From Telmatactis stephensoni (taxonomy: Eukaryota > Cnidaria > Anthozoa > Actiniaria > Isophelliidae), in contig JALIZF010001867.1 of assembly GCA_029948255.1 (NCBI GenBank), forward strand, positions 372,001 to 436,000: a DNA stretch of 64,000 bases, in the 5' to 3' direction. The position numbers and the translations under genes were made by a program. Within the stretch, counting starts at the first letter, position 1; each line of letters starts with the position of its first letter. The notes below the pieces were generated by a model, which searched no databases, had not been told where the DNA came from, and saw only the letters and a list, made by a program, of their open reading frames with translations. This document shows positions 21,517-33,815 of the stretch, in pieces.

Positions 21517-24500
21517 GGCTGAGCTCTGTCACTTGGTCGATTTTCTACCGATTTTCTTCAATTTCGTTTACTCGTACGCAGGACTTGAAAAGCAACACTA
21601 TTCTGTTAGTGAAACTTCTGTCTTGTCCAGCTGTTTGATAACTGATGGTTCTCATTTGAAAGTGACAGGCAGTGCACATACATCGCTAAAATCGTTGCTC
21701 AATTATGATCCTTGGCTTGAGGACTTATGGAAAACTTTCGCTAAGTAGTTGCTCTGGATTCTACGGGAAAATTTCAAAATTCCTATCCTTACTCTGATGT
21801 TATTACCAGCTTATTTAGAAAAAAATTATCTGAAAATCAAAAATGCGCCATTATTTTGCTTCCAGGTCCTTCCCGTAGGATCCAAAGTGATTATCTTTCA
21901 TTAAACCAATTCTCTTTGAAAATACTTCCTTTAAATATACATTTCATGATCGAAGCCGAGTGCTCCTGGGTAGATCCTTGAGTTGAAACGCTCACAAGAT
22001 TTAATGGTATACAATGATATCGTTTCTGTGCGGCCTGAACCCTAAGACATTTATCATCAATTTGATAGTATTTTAGAAGATCGCTCGAACGTTACGATAT
22101 TTTTATTCAAGTGTCACTATCCCTAAATGATATACATCAAGTCAAATCTCTTTTTGACAGCTGAACCTTTTAAACAGGATCTCAGACTAAGATATCAGAA
22201 TGCATCAATTAATTCACAGAACAACTTCCCCCGTAATTCCTAGTGTTGTTCCATTAAGAAAAAACAAACACTTGATGTAAAAATTATATTCTCAGCTTAC
22301 CAAATTTGTAAGTTTTACAGCTTTTTTTAATTCTTTTTATCCAAAATCAACACCGATGTAAACACGCCCAACCTGACATTCTTGTGTAAACATGCCCAAC
22401 CTTCCAGTCTTTAGGAATATGTTTAAAATCTCTGACGTTTGTATTGAGATTTGAACAATTTTCCCTCAGGCTGAATAGTGTGCCGAGATTAAACCTACGT
22501 GAGAGGTGAAAGGTATCATTCAAAAAAACAAACAAACAAATAAAACGGGACAACAACATGGAAGAATTATAAAATGTAGAATTACACCAACAATTATGCC
22601 AATGAGTGGCCAAAGAGAAAACGTGCCGACCTTAGATTAACCAAAAGTTTCGTCCTTGTTTAGATTACTCCGACATTTCTGGAGCCTTTTGAAATCAATT
22701 TTCAAGTGACACTTCAAGTTTCAAAGGGGTTATCACCATGGCAAAAGGTTTACGTTGGCGGCGCACGTCTGATCGGTAAAAAACGGCGGGAAAATATTGA
22801 ACACTTATGACGTGATTGCATAGTTTCGGTCATAGTTTCAAAAAAAAAAAAAAAGGTCGACAAACCTTTTATGCCCGTTGCTTGGACACAGCTTTTGTGG
22901 AGGTTTGTTCTTCGCCATTTTTTGTTTAATATTAATTATTAGAGAGGTATACCCAAGTGTTACCCGCTGTAAGGTGTTATCAATATATGACAATCAATTT
23001 GAAAAACAACAAATCTTTCTCATTCCTATAGATACGTAAGTATACGTGCCAGTAAAGCTGTCGCTGCAAAGGCGCGATATTGACGATATGTGACAAAAAT
23101 TTAAGTATATATGACGGTGTAGGTGTATTGTGACGTATTTTATGGTATCATCGTTTAAGGGCCAAAGCAGCGTTGAACTATTCCATCTTTAGAATGACTT
23201 TTTGTATGCCTTTCGTAGTGGGGCTACCGAATAAAGTGTTTAAAGTTGGGTGTATCACGGGACTTACGTATCAGTGATTTGTAGTCAATTGTATATAAAT
23301 CTGGAGTTGAATAATAATAATAACGATATTGGTACTCAGTTTAGAAATGCACAAGCATTGGTTCTGCATCAGTCTTGTTCATATTTCATCTGCTTCCCAT
23401 GTAATCGAGTTTTTGAACCAGCTTTTGCACCAACTTAAACTTGTTTGCATTATGTTGCATGTGTCTTCACCAAGGTTTTGGTCAAATATGATTTACAGTG
23501 TATAACCGCTGTTGGATATCGAGCCCACGTTCCATCCCGTGTGTTTCTTTCTATTGACCAATCAGAGATGGAAGGCTCACTCATCATTTAAAACTGTATA
23601 AATAAACTCTATGTCCGCAGTGTTATTTTGTTGACTTTTTTAAACATCAATGAATTCAGCTGCTTCTCTCTCACACAATAACAAGAGCTCAAATTGAATT
23701 CCTGCTTCACTAAAATCGCCGAGTTTTGGACTAATGATAGTCCTCCTCCATTATCTATGGACTAATCAACAAAAAAACAAAACTGAGTGTTAGTAACGTG
23801 TTAATCAATAATCTTTCTGTTGTATGATTGGAATCTCTTTTAAACAAATCACTAATATTTTCAGTTTCGAGTGCAAGTTATCACAGATGATGACAGATTC
23901 AAGTGGAAGTTTTCCCCAAAAAATGTACAGTAGGATAAAAGTAACATGTTTGCTAATATGACCAAACATAGAAAGTGTAATAGTCAAGGATAAAAGTTGT
24001 TCAAAGCTGCTATTCCCTAAGATCTAGCTCAGTAGGAGAATGAAATGTCATCTGAAAATGAAATAATTAAAGGTGGAATGTACTTTATCGGTTCAGTTTA
24101 TCAGTTAACTTTTTTCAGTTCTCATTTCAAAAGTGATTTCTTTATTTGTTCCAACAAGCTATATAGATGGGACCATGTTAACCTACTTAATTAAAAGTTA
24201 ACAATTTTCCTTTCCATACACCCAAGAAATAATAAAAGTCTATTCCGGCAGGAAATGCGATTCAGCGGTACTTTTTGTCTGATCAGTCAATATGTACACT
24301 CGTTTCTTTTTCGTGTTCGTCATATGAATTGCAAATACTTTGTCTACAAACAAACTTCGTTGATTTAGGAATCTGATCTTTTTAATGTACATCCGTAATA
24401 TTCATCTAGCGAAGGTCACCTAAGACTACCACAAGCCCTAACATTATATTGAGGCGTCCAGAGAAAGTTCTTGTGCCAGTTTGAGTAACGAGAGAAGACC

Positions 24501-25090
24501 CATTACAGGCGTCATGCAGCTAGAATGGCAGATGTTGACGCTCAAGAGAAATCAAATACAAAGTAAGGAATGCTTCTACTTAGTTGGTAAACACTGTTGT
24601 GAAACAGTTAGCTGTTCGTCTTGGAGAACTAAGATATTTGTCCTGACACATAACGTGATAAACTTCACGCAGAAACTGTGAAAAACAGCCAACATCTTTC
24701 ACTATCTTATGTGAGTCTTAGTTTCATAGTCTTCATCACCAAGGGCCATGGTCCTTTATTATTTCGTGCTTGAATCCAGCTGTTTAGTAATTAGTAAGTT
24801 CTTGTTTTTCACCAATTTTCTGTTCAGCTGCCTTAAGAAGTAACATGACAAATTAGTCTAATTTCGAGTTCATGCCGATCCAAATCAAGGTCATGGCTTA
24901 CGATAGGCTACTGTGCAACTACAAATGATTTGTTTGTTTAGGCAAAATCCTCATGAAAACAACTGACCAAACAGTTGACAAACGACGCCATTCAATATTC
25001 TATCTTCTTGGTCTGACTTGGTTTTAAATATTTTTCAGGTCCAATGGCTAATTTGAACTGACTAAAACTAGAAACTTGGTAACTTCCAAA
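21517..25090. other. Shared upstream region of the divergent GPCR pair
   Basis: The two paralogous receptors are transcribed away from this 3.6-kb stretch. No exon is recognised. A twofold TGTAAAC(A)-CCCAACCT motif occurs near 22355-22400. An A14 run lies near 22840. Any shared enhancer would be expected here, but no site stands out by eye. Confidence 0.45.
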
Positions 25091-25375
25091 ATGCATGGTT
25101 TGTATGGTAACAAAAGCACCCATCTTGATCTACCGTTTCACGAGAAGATCATCGAGAGTGTGGCACTCGTCTTGATCTTGATTGCGTCGTCGTTCCTCAA
25201 CATTACTACATGTTTAATCATAGCAAGACACAGAGTTTTAAGGGGCCGTCCAGCCAACATTTTTGTGGGAAATCTTTGTTTAGCAAACTTGTTGTTGACG
25301 CTGTTTGTGCTACCTTTTAGTCTGGTGACACTTTTTGGAAATAAACACGATGCGTATTCAGGGCCAGCATGCACG
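25091..25375 (+). CDS. GPCR 2, first exon (N-terminus, TM1-TM2)
   Basis: This 95-codon exon starts at the ATG in CCAAAATGCATGG; an in-frame TTG five codons upstream was rejected. It encodes TM1 (SSFLNITTCLIIARHRVL) and TM2 (NLCLANLLLTLFVLPFS). As in GPCR 1, Asn replaces Asp at position 2.50. It ends GCATGCACG|GTAACC in phase 0 at the same residue (xCT) as exon 1 of GPCR 1, so the intron predates the duplication. An NKS sequon lies near the N-terminus. Confidence 0.85.
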
Positions 25376-26043
25376 GTAACCACCTTCTTTAATCATTGTA
25401 TTTCAATATAATAATTAAAGATACTTTAGATAGTATCAGTTACTTTTCACGCCGTTTCTTTATACATTATTCATTCATTTATTCACTCGTTCCTTCGTTC
25501 AAAAATTCATTATTTTTACGAACTGTGGGAAAGTCGAACCAACACTGAACCAAGAATATCTTGTACCAATGACATTTGGGTCATTATGACCAACTGAAGT
25601 CAGTGAAATCTTTTAGTTTAGTTTAGTTTAATTTATTTATTTTGCCAGATATATGTAGATTATACTTTTCTCATATATACAAATATGGCGAGAGGTTTGA
25701 TTGAAAGCCCAAAAGCTTTAGTTTTAAGTTACGTTAAGCCTTTTTAATTTTATTTTTAAATATTTCCTTAGAAGGCTTTGAAAGCAAACTTAGAAAGCCA
25801 TATAACAAACAGAAGATCACGAATGTATTCAAACTGAACTGTACTGAAATATTTCTGAGCTCTGTTCAGGGTTGGTTAAAAGTTTGAACGATTTTGTTTT
25901 TCGTTTGCTTCATAAGAAGTTTCTTTTCTTTCCCTTTCCTTCATAATCTGTTGCCTTCTTAGTGCATATTTCTCCCTGTCCCCCCTCTTTAAATCTTCGC
26001 TGAAATCTAATATTTTGTGCTTTTTTGTTGTTTTTCATTTCAG

Positions 26044-27126
26044 GCCAATGGATTTTTCAGTGTCGCAGCCTGTTCAGCCATAGTGTTGACACTATGTTGC
26101 ATAAGCATCGATCGTTACATCGCAGTCAACAAATCAACTCGATATCGTACAATACTGACTCCAAAGCGTGCAATGTACATGTTAACAATCACTTGGTTCC
26201 AGTCGCTTCTCTTCGCCTCGTTCCCAGCCCTTGGTTGGTCAAAATACGAGTATCACCCAGGGACGCTCCACTGTTCGCCGTCGTTTACCGACAATTGTTC
26301 TCTCTACATATTCCTATCATTAGTGGGATTTGCTATTCCTATTGTTGTCATGGTAGTCACATACATAAGGATATTCCAAGTCATTCGAAGACATTCCAGG
26401 ATTGTCACAAGTCTAAAGCTGCCGTCACGCAATCCTACGTATAACCTGTCACAAGCTGCAACAATAAATAGTAAAGAGCTTTACAGTCACCACTCTCAAA
26501 GCTCCTTGTTGGGTTGCCATCCCGAGAAAAAAGAGACGTTCTCGAGATCCAATAGCTGCCCACTTTCTCCTTCATCTATTATCACAACTAGCAACGAGGA
26601 TCATACGTCACAATATGTAACGCAAGGCTATGTTGAAGCGCGTGACACTTGTGCCTTGTATGAAAACAGTAATCCAACAGGACTCTTAAAAGTGGCTCAA
26701 TTATTTCGTGTTGACAAGAACGAGAATAAAGACATAGAAGCAGCCCACTGTTTGCCAAGCCCTTCAACTCCAATGGAGGTACCTCGAGTTCCAAGTCGAA
26801 ACATCAAAGACACTTTCAGAAAGTTACAATCGAATCTTCGCAACAAGAAATCAACCAATGATCGTCGAAAACCTAAGGAATATAAAATTGCAAAAACAGG
26901 ACTTTTGCTGTTGGTACTGTTTGTATTGTTATGGCTGCCATATTTAGTGGTGAATTCTTGCGCCCCTCAAGTGCATGCGTCAGAAAAGGTTTTTCACTTC
27001 GCCATGTGTTTGGTTTACATGAATGGTATTGCTAACCCTATTGCTTACGCCTTCAACAATAACATTGTCAAAGTGAAGTTCAAACAGCTGTTTCGCAAAA
27101 CATGCTGTCCATTTTTGAAGAGATAG
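26044..27126 (+). CDS. GPCR 2, second exon (TM3-TM7 and tail)
   Basis: Exon 2 (360 codons plus TAG) follows a 668-bp intron with acceptor TTTTTCATTTCAG. It starts ANGFFSVAACS, aligning with INGMLSITLF of GPCR 1. Hallmarks are DRYIAV at the end of TM3, FGWS-type loop sequence (LGWSKYEYHPG, LHCSPSFTDNCS), LWLP in TM6 and NPIAYAF in TM7. The third intracellular loop is very long (about 145 residues) and rich in Ser/Thr, suggesting phosphorylation control. TM7 lacks the opsin Lys. The full receptor is 455 residues. GPR161-like or amine-like orphan receptor is the best description; the ligand is unknown. A possible AATAAA lies near 27990. Confidence 0.88.
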   Translation, partial: ANGFFSVAACSAIVLTLCCISIDRYIAVNKSTRYRTILTPKRAMYMLTITWFQSLLFASFPALGWSKYEYHPGTLHCSPSFTDNCSLYIFLSLVGFAIPIVVMVVTYIRIFQVIRRHSRIVTSLKLPSRNPTYNLSQAATINSKELYSHHSQSSLLGCHPEKKETFSRSNSCPLSPSSIITTSNEDHTSQYVTQGYVEARDTCALYENSNPTGLLKVAQLFRVDKNENKDIEAAHCLPSPSTPMEVPRVPSRNIKDTFRKLQSNLRNKKSTNDRRKPKEYKIAKTGLLLLVLFVLLWLPYLVVNSCAPQVHASEKVFHFAMCLVYMNGIANPIAYAFNNNIVKVKFKQLFRKTCCPFLKR

Positions 27127-28795
27127 AATGTTGAGACTTTTGTCAGTGATTTTGTTAAGAGTCGGGGATAACATTGAGACTTGTCGGCTGTTTTCCCGGT
27201 TGCGCGACACTGACGCGAGGGTCTCAATGGGGTGGTGGCTATTACGGTTAATGATTAATATTTTATCCATATTTTTCGCTTTCTTCTCCTTTTCTTTCTT
27301 CTTCTCCTTTTTCTCCCCCTTCTCGTTCTTTTCTCTTTCTTCTTTAGCTCTTCTCTTGTTGTACCAAAATGATGTGTTTAATATACCAATATGGTGCGCA
27401 AAGCTTACAAACCATTAGATAAAACATGGATACGTGATGCGTTTGGAAGTCCTGATCTTCAATGATCCAGTACGACTAATTTTAATGTACGTATTTACAT
27501 TTTTGTTGATGATCTACAAATTTACTGGGCAAAAACACGGTATTTGATCCCTGGAGAATCACTGGTATCATTTTAGTGCAAGACCTATAGGTCTGATGTG
27601 TTGCTTCCTTACAATCCCCAAACCGGGTGAAAAAAAAGAAAAAACGTTTTTAGAGAATACTAGATAGAAAAAAGTAAAATTGTATTTTTAAGGCTTTTTT
27701 GGTGTGTGTATGTTTTCTTGCCATTGGAAAACTCCTTAATTTTACTCCAAAACCGGTTTTACCAAATTTGTCTAAAAACCGCATCCTGACGCTTCGCCAC
27801 CCATATTGATAAAGCATCAAAGTACCCCCCCCCCCCCCCGGGACAATCCCTAACCACCTGACTTTGAAGGGCTTTTGTAAGCCCATGAGCCTCTTCGACA
27901 ACTAGGAGTGTCTTTGCACTTACAAGAAACAAACCTGTTTCCAACCTGTTATTAGCAAACGATTTGTAGAAACAAACTTAAAACTAAATGAATAAAACGA
28001 TAAATGTTCGAAGTGTCAAAGTGCGCACATTAATTTTGAAAGATGAAGCGGGATTAACTTCCTTTTAATGTTGCATGCTAGACAAGTTATCGATCATCGC
28101 GTCCTTTATTCATATATATATATAACATGTTTGCATGATCTGAAAGAAATTAAAATGGGCGGGGAGGGGGAAGGTTCTTGTACACATAAAATGTAATTGC
28201 TCGTAATTGCTTGAGATGTACGAGCTGTTAGAATATTTATCGCTTTGTCAACGAAACGTCTGGAAATACTGATTTTTAGATATTATTGATTTTATCGTTT
28301 ACAGAGGTACTAGCACAATGAACTGCATTACGAAGCTTAACTAAAAAGGGTGCGTTATCTTTCGTTATCAAGCAGCGGCTAAATTTCAGTCGGCTTAAAT
28401 AGCGCCGTGATATCAGCAGCAATGCCACTGTCGGAGGTTTATGGTTTATTTATCTTCTTGTTGAAAACCAAAACTGAGGTAATGGCCATTAATAAAGATA
28501 AAAAGCAATGCTAATGGATAGCTTTGTAACATTAACTGCCAACCATAATCTTTTGATCTGATAAAAACTCCAGTAGATAACTCAAGCATGGCCACACAGC
28601 ATTCACTAATCCCATTAAATATAAACAAAGATAACGAGAAACGGATATACCTATTAAAACTGATGGAAATTATCTCCTGATTTAAGTGAATAATCGTGTC
28701 GTATTAAAATTCAGACCAAATAAAGAGTATCTACAGCTCCTCAAACGTGTACGAAATAGCGCACCTCGAAAGAGCCGAAAGTGGCCATTCATTCC

Positions 28796-28946
28796 TTCCT
28801 TCCTTCATCCATCCATCCATCCATTCATTCATTCATTCATTCATTCATTCATTCATTCATTCATTCATTCATTCATTCATTCATTCATTCATTCATTCAT
28901 TCATTCATTCATTCATTCGTTCGTTCGTTAGTTCGTTCGTTCGTTC
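28796..28946. repeat. (ATTC)n microsatellite, about 150 bp
   Basis: TTCC, then ATCC, then about 25 units of ATTC and a few CGTT units in an unbroken series. Every frame stays open because the tetranucleotide lacks stops, giving false His-Ser-Phe-Ile repeat proteins. Confidence 0.97.
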
Positions 28947-29136
28947 ATTCATCTTTTTGCTTCATTCCTTCTTTCTTTCTTTCTTTTTTTGTTCATGTTT
29001 ATTCTTTCAAACACGGCAAAAAGTTCTCTACTAAAGCTACTGTACTTCCGTACGTCATATGGACTCAATAAAATTGCATTGTATAAAATGTAATACATTG
29101 TATTTTGATAATCGGGAAGTAGATTATTTTTCATAT

Positions 29137-29219
29137 CGGACTGTACGGTCACAGCACGAAATTTCGGATGTCCTTATAGAAATGATCACAGCATAGCGCG
29201 GTCCGCTTCACACTCATAC
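29137..29219. mobile_element. MITE family B, copy 2 (short)
   Basis: This degenerate copy of about 83 bp begins CGGACTGTACGGTCACAGCA and ends GCGGTCCGCTTCACACTCAT. The right end matches the copies at 51565 and 57739; the left end has lost the GTGAAAACGG segment. Confidence 0.6.
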
Positions 29220-31859
29220 TAAAATTGCTTCTGGTAGAAGGTCAAGTGAAACAAAGCAAATAGTAAAGAGAAGGGAGGGGAGGGTCAGGTTGGTGTTGGT
29301 GCTATCACCTGCCGAATCTTTAGAGAACGCGGTGATCACTAAAAAATTCTTTTTAAAGGATTTCAAATCCACCGGAAATAATCAGTGGCTTGAGTTGTAA
29401 TCCTATGCATTAACTCTTTTCATTCTGAGAGGGTTTTTGTTAGTTTAATATGCATTAAATCTATGCATTATTACATCTTCTCTGTGTTTTATATTTTTTC
29501 TCTCGCCGCCAGATTTCATAGGTAGATTAAAGCAATATAAGTTGAAGGGGCGGAGAAACAAAAAATAAAAAACTACCATATCTTGTTAGACTCGTTTAAG
29601 ATCATTTCCAATGTCAGCCGTTAGGGAGGTTAGGAGTAAAACTGCTCAAGAAGAGACCGCCATCTTTATTGTGGCCGCGTTGTAAGGTTCTGAGCGATTC
29701 AATGAATTTTAAGGCTAATGAATGAGGAAAAACATTGTCTTTCCCGTAAAAGAGCAGTTGTCATTGAAGGCAAAGCAAATCTTACTGCATGGAAATTAAT
29801 TTTGTAAAATAAACATTTCACGCCGTGTGTTTTTTTTTTTTAATGATAACCTTACAACATGCTGGATAATTACTAGACTGAACTTTTATACGATTGTGGA
29901 TATGTGTGGAGTTGCATGTGCGGTCCAAATTCCTCGTTAAATACAAAGAAAAATGTATCGATCGTTTCGGTTGCATGCAGCCTTCTCATTCAAGTATTTT
30001 TCCGAAGTTAACATTGCCAGGAAACGAACAGCGCGATAGAAATCTAAATTTGTTTACTTGACATAAGGGTGTTACAAGTGAGCATAAGTACTAAGTATCC
30101 TCAAGTTCTCTCGATTTACATGCATTGTTATCTTGAAGTTGCTGTCAGCCATGTTGGCTGGCCGGGTTTGATTTGTCAATACAGTCGTAAATCCCTAGCA
30201 GCTTGAGAGCTTGACAAAAACTGACTAACACAAGTGCACTCATTTCGACGTGCTATCTCGGCAAGACATCTAGCTTGCTGATAATTATTTTCTTTTTCCC
30301 TTTTCCATTATTAACGAAGAATTTAAACATTGGCAGAAACGAATCACGGATATGACCAGAAAGATGCCAAAGCCTTCTGGTTTTAATTTTTGATTGATTG
30401 AATTTCTTTTCTGTTTATATTTAGCTAAAGTTCGAGCTAAAGGCGATTTTTAGTGGTTTCTTGAATTTGAGGGTTTTGAAGGGATAAGTTTGTTGCTTTT
30501 TCTTTTCATATGTTGATATAATCTCATTCTACCAGAGGCGCAGCAAATGAGCTGTGAATCCTATAAATGAAGTATAAATTTAAGCCATTACTATTTGCAT
30601 GAAAAGTATTTTATTGCATCGAAACAATGGATTTTAAAAATTGCAAAACTTGATTGGGAAATTCAATCCCATTAAATATTTAATCAAGAATATAATTCTT
30701 CCACTCTTGTAATATTGTTACTTTTTCAGCTAAAATGTTTAGTAAGCGAAGTTTACTTTTAAAGCATCCTGATAATCACGATTTTTCAGTTGCTCACTTG
30801 GATCCAGACATATACTTCATTTGTACCAAATTAAAGAAAAACAAAAAAGCAATAACATTCTTCATTAAGACACAATTATAAATAGTAAAACAAGATCACA
30901 ATCACAGAACTAAGACCGACAAATCGATCTATTTGAAGTGTGGATTTTAATCCAGAATATGTTTACTTTTCTTTTAAGAAAAGTAGAAAGCTAACCCAGA
31001 TATGCTTGTGATATATCTAAGTGCTGACCCAAGAGTCGTGCTGTGATTGGTTCGAACTTCCCTCCAGCTGGCCCGTGGGCATCAAAGTCCTGTATTTATT
31101 GCATGAACTGTAGGGCGAAACGACGGGGTTATAGACTAGTAATACATCTATATGAGAGCTCGTAAACCCACGCAAAACACGAGGAGGTAAGTTATTTTCT
31201 TTTCGCCTTGAACCGATGATTGTCAGACAAAACTCCAAGGGTGTTAGTTACGTAGTTACGGAAATCAGTTTCTTGTTCCTTGCTTATCAAAATTCTTGTT
31301 TTCTAACTTTTTTCCTCTCTCTCTCTCTCTTAATTCAAGGCTATCAAAAATGTAAAAACAGCTTTGAAACAGCTCTTCATAAATATCGGAAACAAGGACA
31401 CAGGCTCGCACTGTCTTACTGAAAGGCAAACTGCATGCCGGAAGCCCGAAGCTAGCGGTTCCTCGGAAACGTATCGACGGACCATTCAGTGAATTTTAGT
31501 TTGGAGAAGCTAATTAAATGACTGAATAAGAATAAAACCGGAATAAACAGCAGTTAGTAGACCGATTGGCGTATTGCTGGTAGTTACAATCACGATCTCA
31601 AAACAACCGATCGCCTGCTGCATAACCGATCTGATATATTCAGCGAGAAAAGTTAAGTCGAAAAATCGTCCAAACAAACAGCATTTCGCAACCAAAGATT
31701 CTTATCAATTCTATGTTTGACTTTTTTTCTGAGCTTTTCTGCCATAAAGTGTCCATAAAGTCAAGACAATGATTTAATCATTGACAACCAGGCCGGCCAT
31801 ACAACAAATTCTCTGCGATTTTCTACTTCAAATTCAACAGCGAGTGCTTGAACTTCACA

Positions 31860-33125
31860 ATGGAAAATTTAACACAGAATATTTCAAGACTGTCAGCACT
31901 GGAAGAGAGTTTGTCCGAGTCACTGTTAAGCCGAAGTCTTAAACTAACTTTATACGCGGTAATATTTATAACAAGTATCATTGGAAATACACTTGTTTGT
32001 TTAGTAGTCTGTCGGCAACAAAAACTGAGAACGTCTACCAACTATTATATCGTCAATTTGGCCTGTGCAGATTTGGCTGTTACACTTATCTGCATTCCTT
32101 TCGATGTTGTTCTCCAAGAAAACGGGTACATCTGGCCCTTTGGAGAGTTTCTTTGCATGCTGGTTTATCCTCTCATGACAATGTCTACATTTGCTTCGGT
32201 AGGTACTTTGACTGCAATAGCTCTGAACCGCTACACAGCCGTATCGAAGCCAATGAGGGTTCGGGCGAGCAAGAAAGTCGCCAAGATTGCTATCGCTGTT
32301 ATTTGGGTGATATCCTTTCTCTGTGTCTTGCCGTATATTTTGGTTTTAAACGTAAATGAGGAATCTTTGTGCGTGGAAACATGGTCTCCTTGGTGGAGCC
32401 AAATCTACACCATCCTCATTTTTGTCTTCCAGTACGTCATTCCGTTGACCATCATCACTATTGCCTATATCATCATTGGTCTTTTGCTACGAAAAAATCG
32501 CTTAAATCTCACTGAAGCTCACCGTAGACAAGACAAAGATGTAGTCAAAGTGGCGCGAATGATGGTTATAGTTGTTATCATCTTTGCAGCGAGTATGCTT
32601 CCCAACCACATCCTATGGCTGCAGGGGGAATTTGACACTGACATTTCACCAGCAGCAAAGAGGACCAGGCGTTCTTTTTTACACTGGGGTGCCATACTTA
32701 TATATACGAACAGCTGTACAAATCCTATCGTCTATAGTATATGTATTGAAGAATTTCGCTTGGCCTTCAGGGCCTATATTACAAAATGCTGCAGAGTAAC
32801 AGATGAGGATATCAGACCAGTCAACAGAATGTTCGAGAGGATTTCCTTCAGGGGAAAATCCTTCTCGACTGATCGCCTTTTAAGCGGTAGACAAACTCGA
32901 AGGAATCTAAAAGGAAGTATTGATCTTTCTACAGTATCACGAAGGGGAAAGATGGTGCGTCAAAACGCTAGTCAAAGTACTTTCCGAGATAGTGAGCTTC
33001 CACCTGCTGTGATCGAACTGAAATGGCAAAAAAGCGCAACGATTGATCCTGGGCAAAACCAGGACAAGAAAAAGCCGTTTAGAAAACTCAGCAATAGCAT
33101 CTCACATAAGGTCACAAGAGTGTAA
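31860..33125 (+). CDS. GPCR 3, neuropeptide-type receptor, intronless
   Basis: The 421-residue protein is a complete class A GPCR in one exon. The ATG at 31860 was chosen (CACAATGG); the in-frame TTG 12 bases upstream is not a start. Two N-glycosylation sequons (NLT, NIS) mark the N-terminus. TM1 has SIIGNTLVCLVV, TM2 NLACADLAVTL with the normal Asp, then WPFGEFLC leads into TM3. The TM3 end reads ALNRYTAV, with Asn for the acidic residue of DRY. The second loop has ESLCVETW, TM6 reads ASMLPNHILW instead of CWxP, and TM7 has NPIVYSI. A basic, Ser-rich tail follows. The pattern resembles neuropeptide receptors (galanin/allatostatin/NPFF group); the exact ligand cannot be read. It is not a close relative of GPCRs 1 and 2. 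Confidence 0.9.
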   Translation: MENLTQNISRLSALEESLSESLLSRSLKLTLYAVIFITSIIGNTLVCLVVCRQQKLRTSTNYYIVNLACADLAVTLICIPFDVVLQENGYIWPFGEFLCMLVYPLMTMSTFASVGTLTAIALNRYTAVSKPMRVRASKKVAKIAIAVIWVISFLCVLPYILVLNVNEESLCVETWSPWWSQIYTILIFVFQYVIPLTIITIAYIIIGLLLRKNRLNLTEAHRRQDKDVVKVARMMVIVVIIFAASMLPNHILWLQGEFDTDISPAAKRTRRSFLHWGAILIYTNSCTNPIVYSICIEEFRLAFRAYITKCCRVTDEDIRPVNRMFERISFRGKSFSTDRLLSGRQTRRNLKGSIDLSTVSRRGKMVRQNASQSTFRDSELPPAVIELKWQKSATIDPGQNQDKKKPFRKLSNSISHKVTRV

Positions 33126-33784
33126 CGTTATCAAGTAGTTAGTTGCAGTAGTGAATGACTGAGAATTTCGATGAACTGTTCACTCTAGTCAAAACACAAA
33201 AAACCCAAACTAAAACATGAGACAGAGATAAAGATACACTTTATGTAGAAACATTAATATGGAAAAACTGAACAGAAAAGAGTATTTCAAATAGGTATTT
33301 AATTGCACTGAATTTTTGTCAAAAGTGGGGTTTTTAAATTAATGTTATTAGCCAACACTGAATTGCTTGGAATTACGAAAAAAACAAAAACAAAACAAAA
33401 CACGGTTTTAATAACTTTCACTGATTCAGTTGTCAAGGGTTGCGATTGTTGCTACGAAAGTCGTTCAAATTCATTAGTAGATCTCAATGTGTGCAAGTAC
33501 ACTGATATGCAATATTAAAACTAATAGTTCTATATCACTCGAGGCACTCAGTTACTGATCTCAAAGGGAGGTCAATCACAAACTCAAAAATAAGCGCTCT
33601 AAATAGACTTCAAACCAAACAGAGAGCAAGGAACAAAATTCACGAGTTTCTGTTAGTGTTTGGATATCAGAGCATTTTAAAGACTAGTGCATGTGCAACT
33701 AAAAAATGTTGAAATTGCAGTCAGTTCCATGTTAAGTTGAAAATATACTTTGTCTTCGACTTTTAGTGATTTTTTATTCAAGAC

Positions 33785-33815
33785 TTTTTGACTGTGAATC
33801 AGCAGTCTTCATCAG
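33785..33815 (-). ncRNA. Hammerhead-like motif, degenerate
   Basis: On the - strand: CUGAUGA, one A, then GACUG-loop-CAGUC, then AAAAAG where GAAA would be expected. Layout matches the motif at 18166 but with a different, still complementary, stem. The changed GAAA would abolish self-cleavage, so this is at best a relic. Confidence 0.3.

Larger units (their letters stand above)
27127..31859. other. Intergenic region between GPCR 2 and GPCR 3
   Basis: No exon recognised. It holds a C/T-rich stretch (27275-27350), a poly-C run of about 15 at 27825, an ATTC microsatellite (28796-28946) and MITE family B copy 2 (29137). The rest is AT-rich unique sequence. Confidence 0.5.

Noticed and set aside
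16218..27126. GPCRs 1 and 2 as opsins
   Set aside because: The GWS loop motif suggested it, but the retinal-binding Lys of TM7 (six residues before the Asn of NPxxY) is Tyr in both.
28686..29071. Three overlapping His/Ser/Phe/Ile repeat frames
   Set aside because: ATTC microsatellite.
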